Made by a program: the position numbers and the translations under genes. Below the pieces are notes generated by a model. That model saw only the letters and a program-made list of their open reading frames with translations. It had not been told where the DNA came from and ran no database searches. A stretch of 64,000 bases of DNA from Bizionia myxarmorum (GTDB taxonomy: Bacteria; Bacteroidota; Bacteroidia; Flavobacteriales; Flavobacteriaceae): contig NZ_VSKK01000001.1 in the NCBI RefSeq assembly GCF_008086205.1, forward strand, positions 1,798,001 through 1,862,000, in the 5' to 3' direction. Of this stretch, positions 63,936-64,000 are shown piece after piece (the stretch's first letter is position 1; every line of letters begins with the position of its first letter).

Positions 63936-64000
63936 ATGGAAAACACAAAACATCACTCTAGTAAAGGAAGTTATAAAACATTTTTATTAATGCTGGTTTG
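63936..64000 (+). CDS. Start of a DUF305-like protein (cut by window edge)
   Basis: ATG 63936 follows copA by 6 bases on the same strand; the first residues MENTKHHSSKGSYKTFLLML resemble the beginning of DUF305-type membrane proteins common after copA in flavobacteria (from memory). Only 21 codons are visible, so the call is tentative. Confidence 0.4.
   Translation, partial: MENTKHHSSKGSYKTFLLMLV

Overview
The window looks like chromosomal DNA of a member of the Flavobacteriaceae (Bacteroidota). The reasons are low G+C, many short lipoproteins with an SC lipobox, a T9SS-type C-terminal sorting tail (in a decayed gene near 17.3 kb), a fused alpha/beta E1 dehydrogenase, promoter motifs of the TAnnTTTG type, and few strong Shine-Dalgarno sites. 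Genus cannot be decided from the sequence. No rRNA or tRNA gene was seen.

Region 1 (1-35.9 kb) is ordinary core genome in short, mostly single-gene units: an FMN-binding glutamate-synthase-like protein (cut by the left edge), an AsmA-like envelope protein, a UvrD/PcrA helicase, a secreted esterase, a Sua5/YciO/YrdC protein, an OmpA-type lipoprotein, a glycosyltransferase plus a small HsdR_N-type protein, DNA polymerase III delta (holA), a PfpI/DJ-1 protein, the fused E1 dehydrogenase, an M1-peptidase-like barrel protein that lacks the zinc motif, a LOG protein, UvrA, a NarL-type two-component pair, gamma-glutamyltransferase, an AcpH-like protein, phosphoglucosamine mutase, a class-V aminotransferase, an LpxL-like acyltransferase, a rhomboid protease, a TlpA-like lipoprotein and MnmE.

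Region 2 (35.9-44.8 kb) is an accessory and defence region. It opens with a 228-bp tandem repeat and an unrecognised gene with a strong ribosome binding site. Then comes a rearranged type II-C CRISPR-Cas locus: a complete tracrRNA gene on the minus strand (own promoter and terminator), a cas9 gene cut off after the RuvC-I motif and bridge helix, a large AT-rich KAP/YobI-like membrane NTPase standing where the rest of cas9 should be, a minimal CRISPR array (three identical 36-nt repeats, two 30-nt spacers), a RAYT-type transposase with two REP-like elements, and intact cas2 and cas1 on the opposite strand. The RNA parts and the adaptation genes survive while the nuclease is gone. This is the most interesting part of the window.

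Region 3 (44.9-48.7 kb) holds a two-RCK potassium channel and a surface lipoprotein with ten 25-residue DUF285 repeats.

Region 4 (49.2-64 kb) is a co-directional copper-handling island: an HYC_CC_PP protein, a CusA-type RND pump, a TolC-like channel, an HMA-AraC fusion regulator, a multicopper oxidase fused to a CopB-like barrel, an APC permease, a Met-rich lipoprotein, SHOCT, DUF302 and DUF3347 proteins, a haem-binding CxxCH protein, a copper P1B-ATPase and the start of a DUF305-like gene. No CusB-type adaptor is in the window. The multicopper oxidase, the ATPase and MnmE each carry an in-frame piece that looks like a dispersed repeat element, reminiscent of intragenic palindromic elements in other bacteria.
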